The position numbers and the translations under genes were made by a program. From positions 1 to 18,266 of the forward strand of contig JAQGOE010000072.1 of the NCBI GenBank assembly GCA_028293725.1: 18,266 nucleotides of DNA, given 5' to 3'. The stretch's first letter is position 1. Each line of letters begins with the position of its first letter. Origin of the DNA: Gammaproteobacteria bacterium (GTDB taxonomy: Bacteria; Pseudomonadota; Gammaproteobacteria; Steroidobacterales; Steroidobacteraceae). The notes under the pieces were generated by a model. The model was not told where the DNA came from. It did not search any database and saw only the letters and a list, made by a program, of their open reading frames with translations. Of this stretch, positions 1 through 6,742 are shown piece after piece.

Positions 1-1103
1 TATTTGGACCCGATCTCGACGAGTTGGATCGCGTCGCTGACCAGGTGGCGGCGGTCGTGCGGACCGTCCCGGCGGCAAAAGATGTGCAGGTGAAGTCGCC
101 CTCCGGCGCACCGTTCCTGCGAGTTGAGTTGCTCCCGGAGCGCCTGGCTCAATATGGCTTTACGGCCGCCGATGTGTTGGACACTGTCGAGACGGCGTAT
201 CAGGGCGCCACCGCGGCGCAGGTGTATGACACGAACAAGGTGGTCGATCTGGTGGTGCGGTTGCCGCTCGCCGCTAGACTCGATCCGGAGGCGATTGGCT
301 CGCTTTTGATTCGGGCCTCGTCGGGGGTGACGGTGCCGCTGCGGAATCTTGCAACAGTGTCAGCGGCGGAAGGGCGTACCGGTATCTTGCACGAAGGCGC
401 GCGCAGGCGTCAGGTCGTGACGGTGAACCCCGCGACCGGGGATGTAGCCGGCTTCGTGGCGGCGATGCGCGCGGCTATTACCCAACATGTCGCGCTGCCG
501 AGTGCGGTGTATCTGCAGTTCACCGGCGTGGCTGAGGGTGAGGCGCAGGCACGTCGCGAGGTGTTGTTGCATGCGGGAATTGCTGCAGTCGGAATCATTT
601 TGCTGCTTCTGATCGCGTTCGAGGACCCTCGTACGGTGACACTGATTCTGGCGACGACGCCCTTCGCTCTAGTGGGTGGGGTGGTGGCAGTTGCCTTGAC
701 CGGCGCGACGCTGTCGATCGGGTCGCTGGTGGGGTTTGTCACGCTGTTTGGAATCGTGGCGCGGAACGCGATCCTGCTGGTGGCTCATGTGGAGCATCTG
801 ATTGCGGTTGAGGGGGCGACCTGGTCCCTCCTGACGGTGCTCCGTGGGGCGCGGGAACGACTGGTGCCGATCCTGATGACGGCTCTGGTCACGGCGCTCG
901 GCCTGCTGCCGCTCGCCATCGGCAGTGGCGAGGCCGGGAGGGAGGTGCAGGGCCCTATGGCGACGGTGATCCTGGGAGGATTGGTGACGTCGACCCTGAT
1001 GAACTTGCTGGTGTTGCCGGTGCTGATCTGGCGGTTTGGGCCGTTTGGGTCGGCCCGAGGCTTTCTCACGACGGGCGACCCCACCGGTTCTGGTCGGGGC
1101 TGA
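1..1103 (+). CDS. RND efflux permease, CzcA/CusA-like, C-terminal part
   Basis: This is the C-terminal portion of an inner-membrane RND pump that would work with a membrane-fusion protein and an outer-membrane channel to export metals or small toxic compounds by proton antiport. The reading frame is already open at base 3 and ends at a TGA at 1101-1103, so about 366 residues are visible; full RND permeases are about 1,000-1,050 residues. The first part is the second periplasmic porter domain, with segments such as GPDLDELDR and ERLAQYGFTAADV. From roughly residue 190 on come hydrophobic helices that include SLVGFVTLFGIVARNAILL and LVTALGLLPLAIGSGEAGRE, which are typical of the C-terminal membrane half. 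The pattern is closest to the heavy-metal (HME) branch, but the transmembrane segment with the proton-relay acids lies upstream of the window, so substrate class cannot be fixed. Partner genes would be expected to the left. Confidence 0.9.
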   Translation, partial: FGPDLDELDRVADQVAAVVRTVPAAKDVQVKSPSGAPFLRVELLPERLAQYGFTAADVLDTVETAYQGATAAQVYDTNKVVDLVVRLPLAARLDPEAIGSLLIRASSGVTVPLRNLATVSAAEGRTGILHEGARRRQVVTVNPATGDVAGFVAAMRAAITQHVALPSAVYLQFTGVAEGEAQARREVLLHAGIAAVGIILLLLIAFEDPRTVTLILATTPFALVGGVVAVALTGATLSIGSLVGFVTLFGIVARNAILLVAHVEHLIAVEGATWSLLTVLRGARERLVPILMTALVTALGLLPLAIGSGEAGREVQGPMATVILGGLVTSTLMNLLVLPVLIWRFGPFGSARGFLTTGDPTGSGRG

Positions 1104-1156
1104 GGCGCGGCCGGTAAACTGGCGTGGTCGCGTCGCCGTCGCTCCAAGGATCCACC

Positions 1157-1771
1157 ATGTCGTTCTACGGTCTGTCGGTTTTCGCTCTCGTCTACACGTT
1201 GGCGGTGGCTTCGCCCGGGCCGGGCGTTGCGGCGATCGTGGCGCGTGTGCTGGGCCGCGGCACCCGCGGCGCGCCTGCCTTTATTCTGGGCTTTCTGGTG
1301 GGCGATCTGATCTGGTTTACCTTCGCCGCCACCGGGCTCGCGATGCTGGCGCAGACGGCTTACGCGGTGTTTGTTGTAGTGAAGTTCGCGGGCGCGGCGT
1401 ATTTGCTGTATCTCGCCTATCGCCTGTGGACGGCGCCGCCGTCGCCGCTCGCCGATTCGCAGCAGCCGGGACCGGAGCGACCGGTTCAGCTGCTCATGGG
1501 CTCCCTGGCGTTGACCCTGGGCAACCCCAAGACCATGGTGTTCTTTCTCGCGGTTCTGCCGACCGTGATCGAGCTGAAGCGATTGACCGTGGGCGGCTTT
1601 TTCGAGATCACGCTCGTGATCTGTTTTGTGTTGCCCCTCGTTCTAGGGCTCTACGCTTTCTTCGCGGGCCGCGCCCGGAAACATCTCTCACGCCCGGAGT
1701 CCGTTCGCTGGGTGCAGCGGGGGACGGGCGCGGTGATGGCGGGAGCGGCTATCGCAGTGGCCACCCGCTGA
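1157..1771 (+). CDS. LysE/RhtB family amino acid exporter
   Basis: A 204-residue inner-membrane exporter of the LysE/RhtB family, which pumps amino acids or related compounds out of the cell. The family signature is near the N-terminus (SPGPGVAAIVARVLGRG), followed by hydrophobic helices GFLVGDLIWFTFAATGLAML and KFAGAAYLLYLAYRLW and by the second-half motif LTLGNPKTMVFFLAVLP. About six membrane helices can be drawn, and the length is normal. I chose the ATG at 1157 because AAGGA (1146-1150) lies six bases upstream and the protein then begins just before the first helix; an in-frame GTG at 1124 would add eleven residues without a good ribosome site. It starts 53 bases after the RND gene and may be cotranscribed with it. 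The substrate cannot be told from sequence. Confidence 0.92.
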   Translation: MSFYGLSVFALVYTLAVASPGPGVAAIVARVLGRGTRGAPAFILGFLVGDLIWFTFAATGLAMLAQTAYAVFVVVKFAGAAYLLYLAYRLWTAPPSPLADSQQPGPERPVQLLMGSLALTLGNPKTMVFFLAVLPTVIELKRLTVGGFFEITLVICFVLPLVLGLYAFFAGRARKHLSRPESVRWVQRGTGAVMAGAAIAVATR

Positions 1772-1814
1772 CCCCTTCACAATATCCGCCCGTTTGGGCC
1801 GTCTATCTAAGTAG

Positions 1815-2402
1815 ATGGACGCCGCGCTCAACGCTGATTTGACAAGTTCTGCCCAAGATCGCGAGATCGACGCTACGGTCCGACGTGAGCGCGGCCGGCT
1901 GCTGGCTTTCATCCGCCGCAGGGTGTTGGACGCAGCTGAGGCGGAAGATGTCCTGCAGGAGGCGCTCTACGAGCTCGTCGCGGCCTACCGTCTGATGCAG
2001 CCGGTCGAGCAGGCCGGCGCCTGGCTGATGCGCGTCGCCCGCAATCGCATCATCGACCGGTTTCGCAAGAAGAAGCCCGAGCTGTTGGCGGACCAGGGCG
2101 TTGAGTTCGATGAGGACGAGGACGTTGGCGGCCTGGAGGATCTGCTGCCGTCGCCGGACGACGGACCGGACGCCGTCGCGATTCGCCAGTTGATGCTCGA
2201 GCGGATCGAGGCGGCACTGGATGAGTTGCCCCCCGAGCAGCGCGACGTGTTTATCGCGCAGGAGCTGGAGGGAGCGAGTTTCAAGGAGCTCGCCGCGCGT
2301 TGGAATGTGACCGTGAGCGCGTTGCTGTCGCGCAAGCGTTACGCGGTGTTGTATTTGAGGAAGCGGCTGCAGGCCGCTTATGACGAGTGGCTCGAGGACT
2401 GA
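1815..2402 (+). CDS. ECF-like RNA polymerase sigma factor
   Basis: A 195-residue sigma-70 family factor of the short ECF-like type, which would direct RNA polymerase to a small regulon. Region 2 is clear: AEDVLQEALYELV (2.2) followed by AWLMRVARNRIIDRFRKKK (2.3/2.4, promoter melting and -10 recognition). Region 4 starts near residue 135 with ALDELPPEQRDVFIAQELEG and has the helix-turn-helix SFKELAARWNVTVSALLSRKR. Between them is an unusually acidic linker (FDEDEDVGGLEDLLPSPDD). No classical zinc-binding anti-sigma gene follows; instead a small two-helix membrane protein starts 78 bases downstream and may be its partner. The ATG at 1815 has only a weak ribosome site, and the gap to the exporter upstream is 43 bases. 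I am sure of the family but not of the stimulus. Confidence 0.93.
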   Translation: MDAALNADLTSSAQDREIDATVRRERGRLLAFIRRRVLDAAEAEDVLQEALYELVAAYRLMQPVEQAGAWLMRVARNRIIDRFRKKKPELLADQGVEFDEDEDVGGLEDLLPSPDDGPDAVAIRQLMLERIEAALDELPPEQRDVFIAQELEGASFKELAARWNVTVSALLSRKRYAVLYLRKRLQAAYDEWLED

Positions 2403-2480
2403 AAGTACCCGGCCACACGAGCTGGCGCGGGGTCGACCGTGCGCTCGGATTGACAACCTATTGGATATGAGGAGAGAGAC

Positions 2481-2843
2481 GTGAGATTTCGAGGTCGTTG
2501 GGTGGCGAAAGGCGCTGCATTCCTGGTGCTGGTGCCCGCCTTGATCGCCGTGTTGAGCTTCGTGGTGATGAGCCTGTGGAATGCGCTCATACCGGCTCTG
2601 TTTCACGGTCCGATCGTGACCTTCTGGCAGGCGTTGGGCCTGTTGGTGTTGAGCAAGGTCCTGTTTGGCGGCTTCCGCGGCCGCGGCGGGCACGGTTGGC
2701 ACGGGCGTCGCTGGCGCGGGGAGATGTGGCGCCAGAAATGGGAAAGCATGACGCCCGAGGAGCGGGATCGCCTGCGGGCGAGATTCAAACATCGCTGCGG
2801 CTGGAGTCCTGAGGACCCGCCGAGCGAACAGACGAAACCGTAA
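2481..2843 (+). CDS. Small two-helix membrane protein next to sigma factor
   Basis: A 120-residue protein of unknown function. It starts at GTG 2481 behind GGAGAGAG (2471-2478). Two hydrophobic stretches are visible: about residues 10-32 (GAAFLVLVPALIAVLSFVVM) and about residues 45-62 (TFWQALGLLVLSKVLFG). Then comes a Gly/Arg/His/Trp-rich segment (FRGRGGHGWHGRRWRGEMW) and an amphipathic stretch with MTPEERDRLRARFKHRCGW near the end. The MTPEER-type helix recalls short motifs in Spy/CpxP-like and other envelope-stress proteins, but the similarity is too short to assign a family. Its position directly after the sigma gene suggests a membrane partner, perhaps a non-canonical anti-sigma or a regulon member; this is inference. 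The basic tail predicts it to be cytoplasmic if both helices form a hairpin. Confidence 0.8.
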   Translation: MRFRGRWVAKGAAFLVLVPALIAVLSFVVMSLWNALIPALFHGPIVTFWQALGLLVLSKVLFGGFRGRGGHGWHGRRWRGEMWRQKWESMTPEERDRLRARFKHRCGWSPEDPPSEQTKP

Positions 2844-2861
2844 TCTTACCGAGGACGTGTT

Positions 2862-3047
2862 ATGAAACGAGTGTCAAAGCCGCCGCGTCTCGTGCCAGGT
2901 CGTCGCCCCGACGACGGCGCAGGTGAGTGGCTTGCGGCCATGATTCGGGGACTGGATGCCCTGGAATTTCTGGAGCGCAGTCGTGACCTGGCGGCGGAGG
3001 CGGTAGTGTCCACGCCGATGCGGTTGGCGCCGCCGCGGGGGTCCTGA
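2862..3047 (+). CDS. Possible small hypothetical protein (61 aa)
   Basis: A short open frame encoding 61 residues, not recognised as any family. In favour of coding: GAGGA at 2851-2855 lies six bases before the ATG, the start is 18 bases after the stop of the small membrane protein, and the third codon positions are mostly G or C. The protein has a basic proline-rich N-terminus (KRVSKPPRLVPGRRP) and a central segment that could form an amphipathic helix (WLAAMIRGLDALEFLERSR). There is no membrane segment and no cysteine. It could instead be non-coding leader for the hydrolase gene that begins 63 bases later. Confidence 0.4.
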   Translation: MKRVSKPPRLVPGRRPDDGAGEWLAAMIRGLDALEFLERSRDLAAEAVVSTPMRLAPPRGS

Positions 3048-3110
3048 TCTTCGACCGGTCGCCGCGCCGCACCCCCATTGACGAAGCGCGGCTCGAAACT
3101 CCACCATCGA

Positions 3111-3839
3111 GTGGTGAAAACTTCTCTGATTCTGGTTCCGGGTCTGCTGTGCGACGAAGTCGTCTGGGCGGACCAGGTTGAGGCCCTTTCAGGCCTTGCG
3201 GACGTGCACATCGCTACGAATGGCGCACGGGACTCCTTAGTTGCGATGGCGGAGGCGATTATCGCCCAGGCGCCGCCGCGGTTTGCGCTAGCCGGGCATT
3301 CCATGGGCGGACGCGTCGCGCTCGAAGTGGTGAGGCGCGTGCCGGAGCGGGTAACCGCGCTGGCACTCATGGACACGGGCCACCAGCCATTGGCTGCGGG
3401 CGAGCCCGGGGAGCGGGAGGTGGCCGGCCGGATGGCCTTGGTCGAGAAATCTCGCCGCCAAGGCATGCGCGCCATGGGCTGGGAGTGGATGCAAGGCATG
3501 GTGTATCCCTCGCGTCTGTCGGATGCGGTCCTGGTGAACGCCATTCTCGACATGATCGCCAGCAAGAACCCTGACCTTTACGCTGCGCAGACCCGGGCGT
3601 TGATCAACCGTCCGGAAGCGACCTCGCTATTGCCCAAACTTCGTTGCCCGACGCTCGTGCTGTGTGGGCGGGAAGATGTCTGGTCCCCTCCGAAGCGGCA
3701 CGAGGAGATGTGCGAGCTGATTCCGGGGAGCACTCTGACAGTGGTTCCCTATTGCGGGCACATGTCGACCATGGAACAGCCGACCGCGGTCAGCGACGCG
3801 TTGCGTACGTGGCTCGAGCCGATCGCCGCCGAAGGATAA
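3111..3839 (+). CDS. Alpha/beta-fold hydrolase
   Basis: A soluble alpha/beta hydrolase of 242 residues, likely an esterase, lactonase or thioesterase-type enzyme. Counting from the GTG at 3111, the nucleophile elbow GHSMGG places Ser64, the acid is Asp189 in CGREDVW and the base is His217 in CGHMS, so the catalytic triad is complete. The N-terminal strand and oxyanion loop (SLILVPGLLCDEVVW) begin right after the start. The start is uncertain: GTG 3111, GTG 3114 and TTG 3078 are in frame and none has a good Shine-Dalgarno site; the GTG pair fits the family's usual N-terminus. It is followed six bases later by the dehydrogenase gene, whose ribosome site overlaps its last codons, so translation may be coupled. 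It is the first of four likely catabolic genes; the substrate is unknown. Confidence 0.88.
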   Translation: MVKTSLILVPGLLCDEVVWADQVEALSGLADVHIATNGARDSLVAMAEAIIAQAPPRFALAGHSMGGRVALEVVRRVPERVTALALMDTGHQPLAAGEPGEREVAGRMALVEKSRRQGMRAMGWEWMQGMVYPSRLSDAVLVNAILDMIASKNPDLYAAQTRALINRPEATSLLPKLRCPTLVLCGREDVWSPPKRHEEMCELIPGSTLTVVPYCGHMSTMEQPTAVSDALRTWLEPIAAEG

Positions 3840-3845
3840 CTGCCA

Positions 3846-4784
3846 ATGACAGAAATAACGTTGCGCCGTATAGCGATGGTGGGCTTCGGCGAAGCCGGGT
3901 CTATTCTGGGCGCAGAGTTGGCGGCTTCGGGTCGTGAGGTGGTCACCTATGACATTCTTCTCGATACGCCGGCTTCGCGCGGAGCGATGTTGGAGAAGGC
4001 TCGCCTGGCGCGCGTGCAGACCGCCGACAGCTTGAATGCCGCCGTGAAGGATGCGGACCTGGTGATCTCGGCGGTGACCGCGGCATCCTCCGCGGAGGTC
4101 GCTGGGCAAGCACGTAAGGCGATGCGTGCCGGCCAGATTTTCCTGGACATCAACTCCTGCTCACCCGGCACCAAACGTTCCAACTCACAGGCCGTGCAGA
4201 GCTCGGGTGCCGACTACGTCGAAGCCGCCGTGATGGCTCCTGTTCCGCCGCAACGGCTGAAAGTACCTATGCTGTTGGGAGGGCGTCGGGCTGCCGAGCT
4301 CGCGCCCGTTCTCGGCAGTCTCGGCATGAACGCTACATTCATCTCCGACGAGATCGGTGTCGCTTCCGCCGTGAAGATGTGCCGAAGTGTCGTGATCAAA
4401 GGGTTGGAGGCCCTTGCGATCGAGAGCATGTTGGCCGCCCGCCGTTTCGGTGCGGAAAAGGAGGTCCTGGCCTCGCTGCAGGGCACTTTCCCGGGGATGG
4501 GATGGCAGGACAAATTGCCCGACTACCTCATCAGCAGGGTCGCCGAGCACGGTCGACGGCGCGCGGCGGAAATGCGCGAGGTCGCCCATACGCTCGAGGG
4601 AGTTGGCGTCGAGCCGACCATGGCGCTCGCAACGGCGGCGCGTCAGGATGCGCTCATCGACGCCATGACGTCGCATAGCCTGAGTTACCCACACGGACAG
4701 CCGTTTTCGTGGCGATGGCTCGCCGACGCGCTGGCTGACTCTCCGGCCAACCCTGCGGCCGGCGATTCCAACGATAAGACATAA
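3846..4784 (+). CDS. NAD(P)-dependent dehydrogenase, beta-hydroxyacid dehydrogenase-like with DUF1932 domain
   Basis: A 312-residue oxidoreductase related to 6-phosphogluconate and beta-hydroxyacid dehydrogenases. The Rossmann fold begins at residue 9 with the dinucleotide motif GFGEAGSILG (13-22). The segment ISAVTAASSAEVAGQA and the substrate-loop-like DINSCSPGTKR follow, and a helical domain of the DUF1932 type fills the second half (EIGVASAVKMCRSVVIKGLEAL, then GTFPGMGWQDKLPDYLISRV). Lys180-region residues in VKMCRS lie where the family's catalytic lysine is expected. AAGGA ten bases before the ATG overlaps the end of the hydrolase gene. DUF1932 enzymes are often found in aromatic or sugar-acid catabolic clusters, which agrees with the amidohydrolase next door. 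Substrate and cofactor preference cannot be read from the sequence. Confidence 0.88.
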   Translation: MTEITLRRIAMVGFGEAGSILGAELAASGREVVTYDILLDTPASRGAMLEKARLARVQTADSLNAAVKDADLVISAVTAASSAEVAGQARKAMRAGQIFLDINSCSPGTKRSNSQAVQSSGADYVEAAVMAPVPPQRLKVPMLLGGRRAAELAPVLGSLGMNATFISDEIGVASAVKMCRSVVIKGLEALAIESMLAARRFGAEKEVLASLQGTFPGMGWQDKLPDYLISRVAEHGRRRAAEMREVAHTLEGVGVEPTMALATAARQDALIDAMTSHSLSYPHGQPFSWRWLADALADSPANPAAGDSNDKT

Positions 4785-4801
4785 AACGCGGAAATCCATT
4801 A

Positions 4802-5689
4802 ATGTCCAAGTACCAGTCCAAACTCAATCTCGACAAGCTGGTCGCGATCGACGTCCACACTCACGCCAACATCTCGGAGCGCCAGCCACGCGATCCATGC
4901 TCTGTCATTTTCGACGAAGCCATGGCGAAGTATTTCAAATCCGCGGTGCCGCCGACCATTCCGGAGGTCGCGCAGTACTACCGTGAGCGGCATATGGCCG
5001 CCGTTATTTTCACGGTCGACAACGAGGCCGAGATGGGCCACACCCGCATTGCCAACGAGGAGGTTGCCGAGGTCGCCGCGGAAAATGCCGACGTGTTGAT
5101 TCCTTTCGCCAGCATCGATCCGGCGAAGGGGAAAATGGGGGCGCGCGAGGCGCGGCGGCTCATCGAGGAGTACGGCGTTCGCGGGTTCAAGTTTCACCCC
5201 TCGACGCAGGGCTTCTACCCGAACGATCGAAAGGCCTATGTGTTGTATGAGGTGATCGCGGAAGCGGGTCTGCCGGCGCTGTTCCACACCGGCCAGACGG
5301 GTGCGGGCGCGGGCGCGCCAGGGGGCATGGGGATACGGTTGAAGTTCTCCAATCCCATGTACCTCGATGACGTGGCGGCCGATTTTCCCAATATGCCCAT
5401 CATCATGGCGCATCCTTCGTTTCCGTGGCAGGACGAGGCTCTGGCGGTAGCGACCCACAAGCCGAATGTCTACATCGACCTGTCCGGCTGGTCGCCGAAA
5501 TATTTTCCGGCCAATCTCATTCAATACACCAACACCCTGCTGAAGGATCGCATTCTGTTCGGCTCGGACTACCCGGTGATCACGCCAGACCGGTGGCTGG
5601 CCGACTTCGAGAAGCTGCCGATCAAGCCGGAGGTGCGGCCGCGTGTGCTGAAGGACAATGCCATCAGGTTGTTGAAGTTGGCGGGGTGA
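4802..5689 (+). CDS. Amidohydrolase_2 family metal-dependent hydrolase or decarboxylase
   Basis: A 295-residue TIM-barrel metalloenzyme of the amidohydrolase_2 (ACMSD-like) group. The metal site is complete: His19 and His21 in DVHTHAN, His162 in LFHTGQTG, His204 in MAHPSFPW and Asp256 in FGSDYPV; a further His132 lies in GFKFHPSTQGF. Members include decarboxylases of aromatic acids, 4-oxalomesaconate hydratase-like enzymes and, from memory, the CouO-type hydrolases that cleave beta-ketoacyl-CoA side chains of p-hydroxycinnamates. The length and the overall layout fit the last type, but I cannot test this here. The gene starts 17 bases after the dehydrogenase with a weak ribosome site (GGAAA). 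The order hydrolase, dehydrogenase, amidohydrolase suggests oxidation followed by C-C or C-X bond cleavage in one pathway. Confidence 0.88.
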   Translation: MSKYQSKLNLDKLVAIDVHTHANISERQPRDPCSVIFDEAMAKYFKSAVPPTIPEVAQYYRERHMAAVIFTVDNEAEMGHTRIANEEVAEVAAENADVLIPFASIDPAKGKMGAREARRLIEEYGVRGFKFHPSTQGFYPNDRKAYVLYEVIAEAGLPALFHTGQTGAGAGAPGGMGIRLKFSNPMYLDDVAADFPNMPIIMAHPSFPWQDEALAVATHKPNVYIDLSGWSPKYFPANLIQYTNTLLKDRILFGSDYPVITPDRWLADFEKLPIKPEVRPRVLKDNAIRLLKLAG

Positions 5690-5725
5690 GAGCGCCCACG
5701 GGCCGTTGGACGAGGAGGATCGCGC

Positions 5726-6733
5726 ATGTCGAAGCCTGAAATTCCGGTCAGCATGACCGCGATCGAGATCCGGGAGCCGGGTGGACCGGAGGTGTTGCAG
5801 CCAGTGCAGCGTCCCGTCCCTAATATTGGCCCGCGCGAAGTGTTGGTTCACGTCGTGGCCGCGGGCGTGAACCGTCCCGACCTGCTGCAGAGGGCGGGGA
5901 ACTATCCACCGCCACCTGGCACGACCGACATCCCCGGGTTGGAAATCTCCGGGGACATTGTTCGTGTTGGGGCTGAGGTGAAGGAATACTCCGTGGGCGA
6001 CGAGGTCTGCGCACTCGTTGCGGGTGGCGGCTATGCGCAATACGCCGCGGTCCCTGCCGTGCAGTGTTTGCCGGTGCCTGCAACGTTGAGCGTGGAGGAG
6101 GCCGCAGCACTGCCCGAAACCTTCTTCACCGTCTACTTCAACGCGTTCCAGAGGGCGGGCCTCAAGCCCGGAGAGACCTTCCTGGTGCACGGAGGGTCTT
6201 CGGGTATCGGCACGACGGCCATCCTGTTGGGAAAAGCGTTTGATGCGCGCGTGATCGTTACGGCGGGCAGCGCCGAAAAGTGCGCGGCATGCCTGGAGCT
6301 CGGCGCCGACCATGCCATCAACTACAAGGAAGAGGATTTTGTTGCGGCGACGCTTCGGCTGACGAATGGCAAAGGCGCTGACGTGATTCTCGACATGGTG
6401 GGGGGCAGTTATGTGCCCCGAAATATCGAGTCGGCCGCCACGAACGGGCGCATTGCCATCATCGCTACCCAGGGCGGTACGAAAGCCGAGGTCGATCTGC
6501 GGCCGCTGATGATGAAACGACTGACCCTTTCCGCATCAACCCTGCGGGCGCAGCCTGTGGAGAACAAGGGCCGACTGGCCGCGGCCTTGCGTGAGAACGT
6601 CTGGCCCCTGTTCAGCTCGAAGCGGTTGCGGCCTGCGATTCATGAGCGGTTCCCATTGGCCGAGGCCGCTGCCGCGCATGCGGCGCTGGATTCCGGGCGT
6701 CATATCGGGAAGGCCATTCTTTTGACGGAGTAG
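5726..6733 (+). CDS. NAD(P)H quinone oxidoreductase, zinc-free MDR family (PIG3-like)
   Basis: A 335-residue medium-chain dehydrogenase/reductase of the quinone oxidoreductase branch, which reduces quinones or enones with NADPH in the cytoplasm. The GroES-like domain covers about residues 1-125 (GVNRPDLLQRAGNYPPPPG is typical of the PIG3/TP53I3 group), and the nucleotide motif HGGSSGIGTTAI is at 155-166. No structural-zinc cysteine cluster is seen, consistent with the zinc-free branch. A strong AGGAGG (5713-5718) stands seven bases before the ATG. The 36-base gap to the amidohydrolase and the nine-base gap to the desaturase place it inside the same transcription unit. It may act on an unsaturated or quinoid intermediate, or simply be a housekeeping detoxifier. 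Confidence 0.92.
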   Translation: MSKPEIPVSMTAIEIREPGGPEVLQPVQRPVPNIGPREVLVHVVAAGVNRPDLLQRAGNYPPPPGTTDIPGLEISGDIVRVGAEVKEYSVGDEVCALVAGGGYAQYAAVPAVQCLPVPATLSVEEAAALPETFFTVYFNAFQRAGLKPGETFLVHGGSSGIGTTAILLGKAFDARVIVTAGSAEKCAACLELGADHAINYKEEDFVAATLRLTNGKGADVILDMVGGSYVPRNIESAATNGRIAIIATQGGTKAEVDLRPLMMKRLTLSASTLRAQPVENKGRLAAALRENVWPLFSSKRLRPAIHERFPLAEAAAAHAALDSGRHIGKAILLTE

Positions 6734-6742
6734 AATGCCCCG

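Noticed and set aside
1788..1799. GCCCGTTTGGGC hairpin before the sigma gene, with a similar GCCCGTTTGG upstream of the YceI gene (near 9865)
   Set aside because: Only a four-pair stem, and the 10-base match between two sites is within what chance gives in GC-rich DNA.
2450..2455. TTGACA hexamer upstream of the small membrane protein gene
   Set aside because: No acceptable -10 sequence at 16-18 bases spacing, so it is not called as a promoter.
4799..6313. Very long open frame on the minus strand opposite the amidohydrolase and quinone oxidoreductase genes
   Set aside because: The translation is rich in Arg, His and Gln with no family motif, and it lies antisense to two clearly conserved genes; it is a by-product of GC-rich codon usage.
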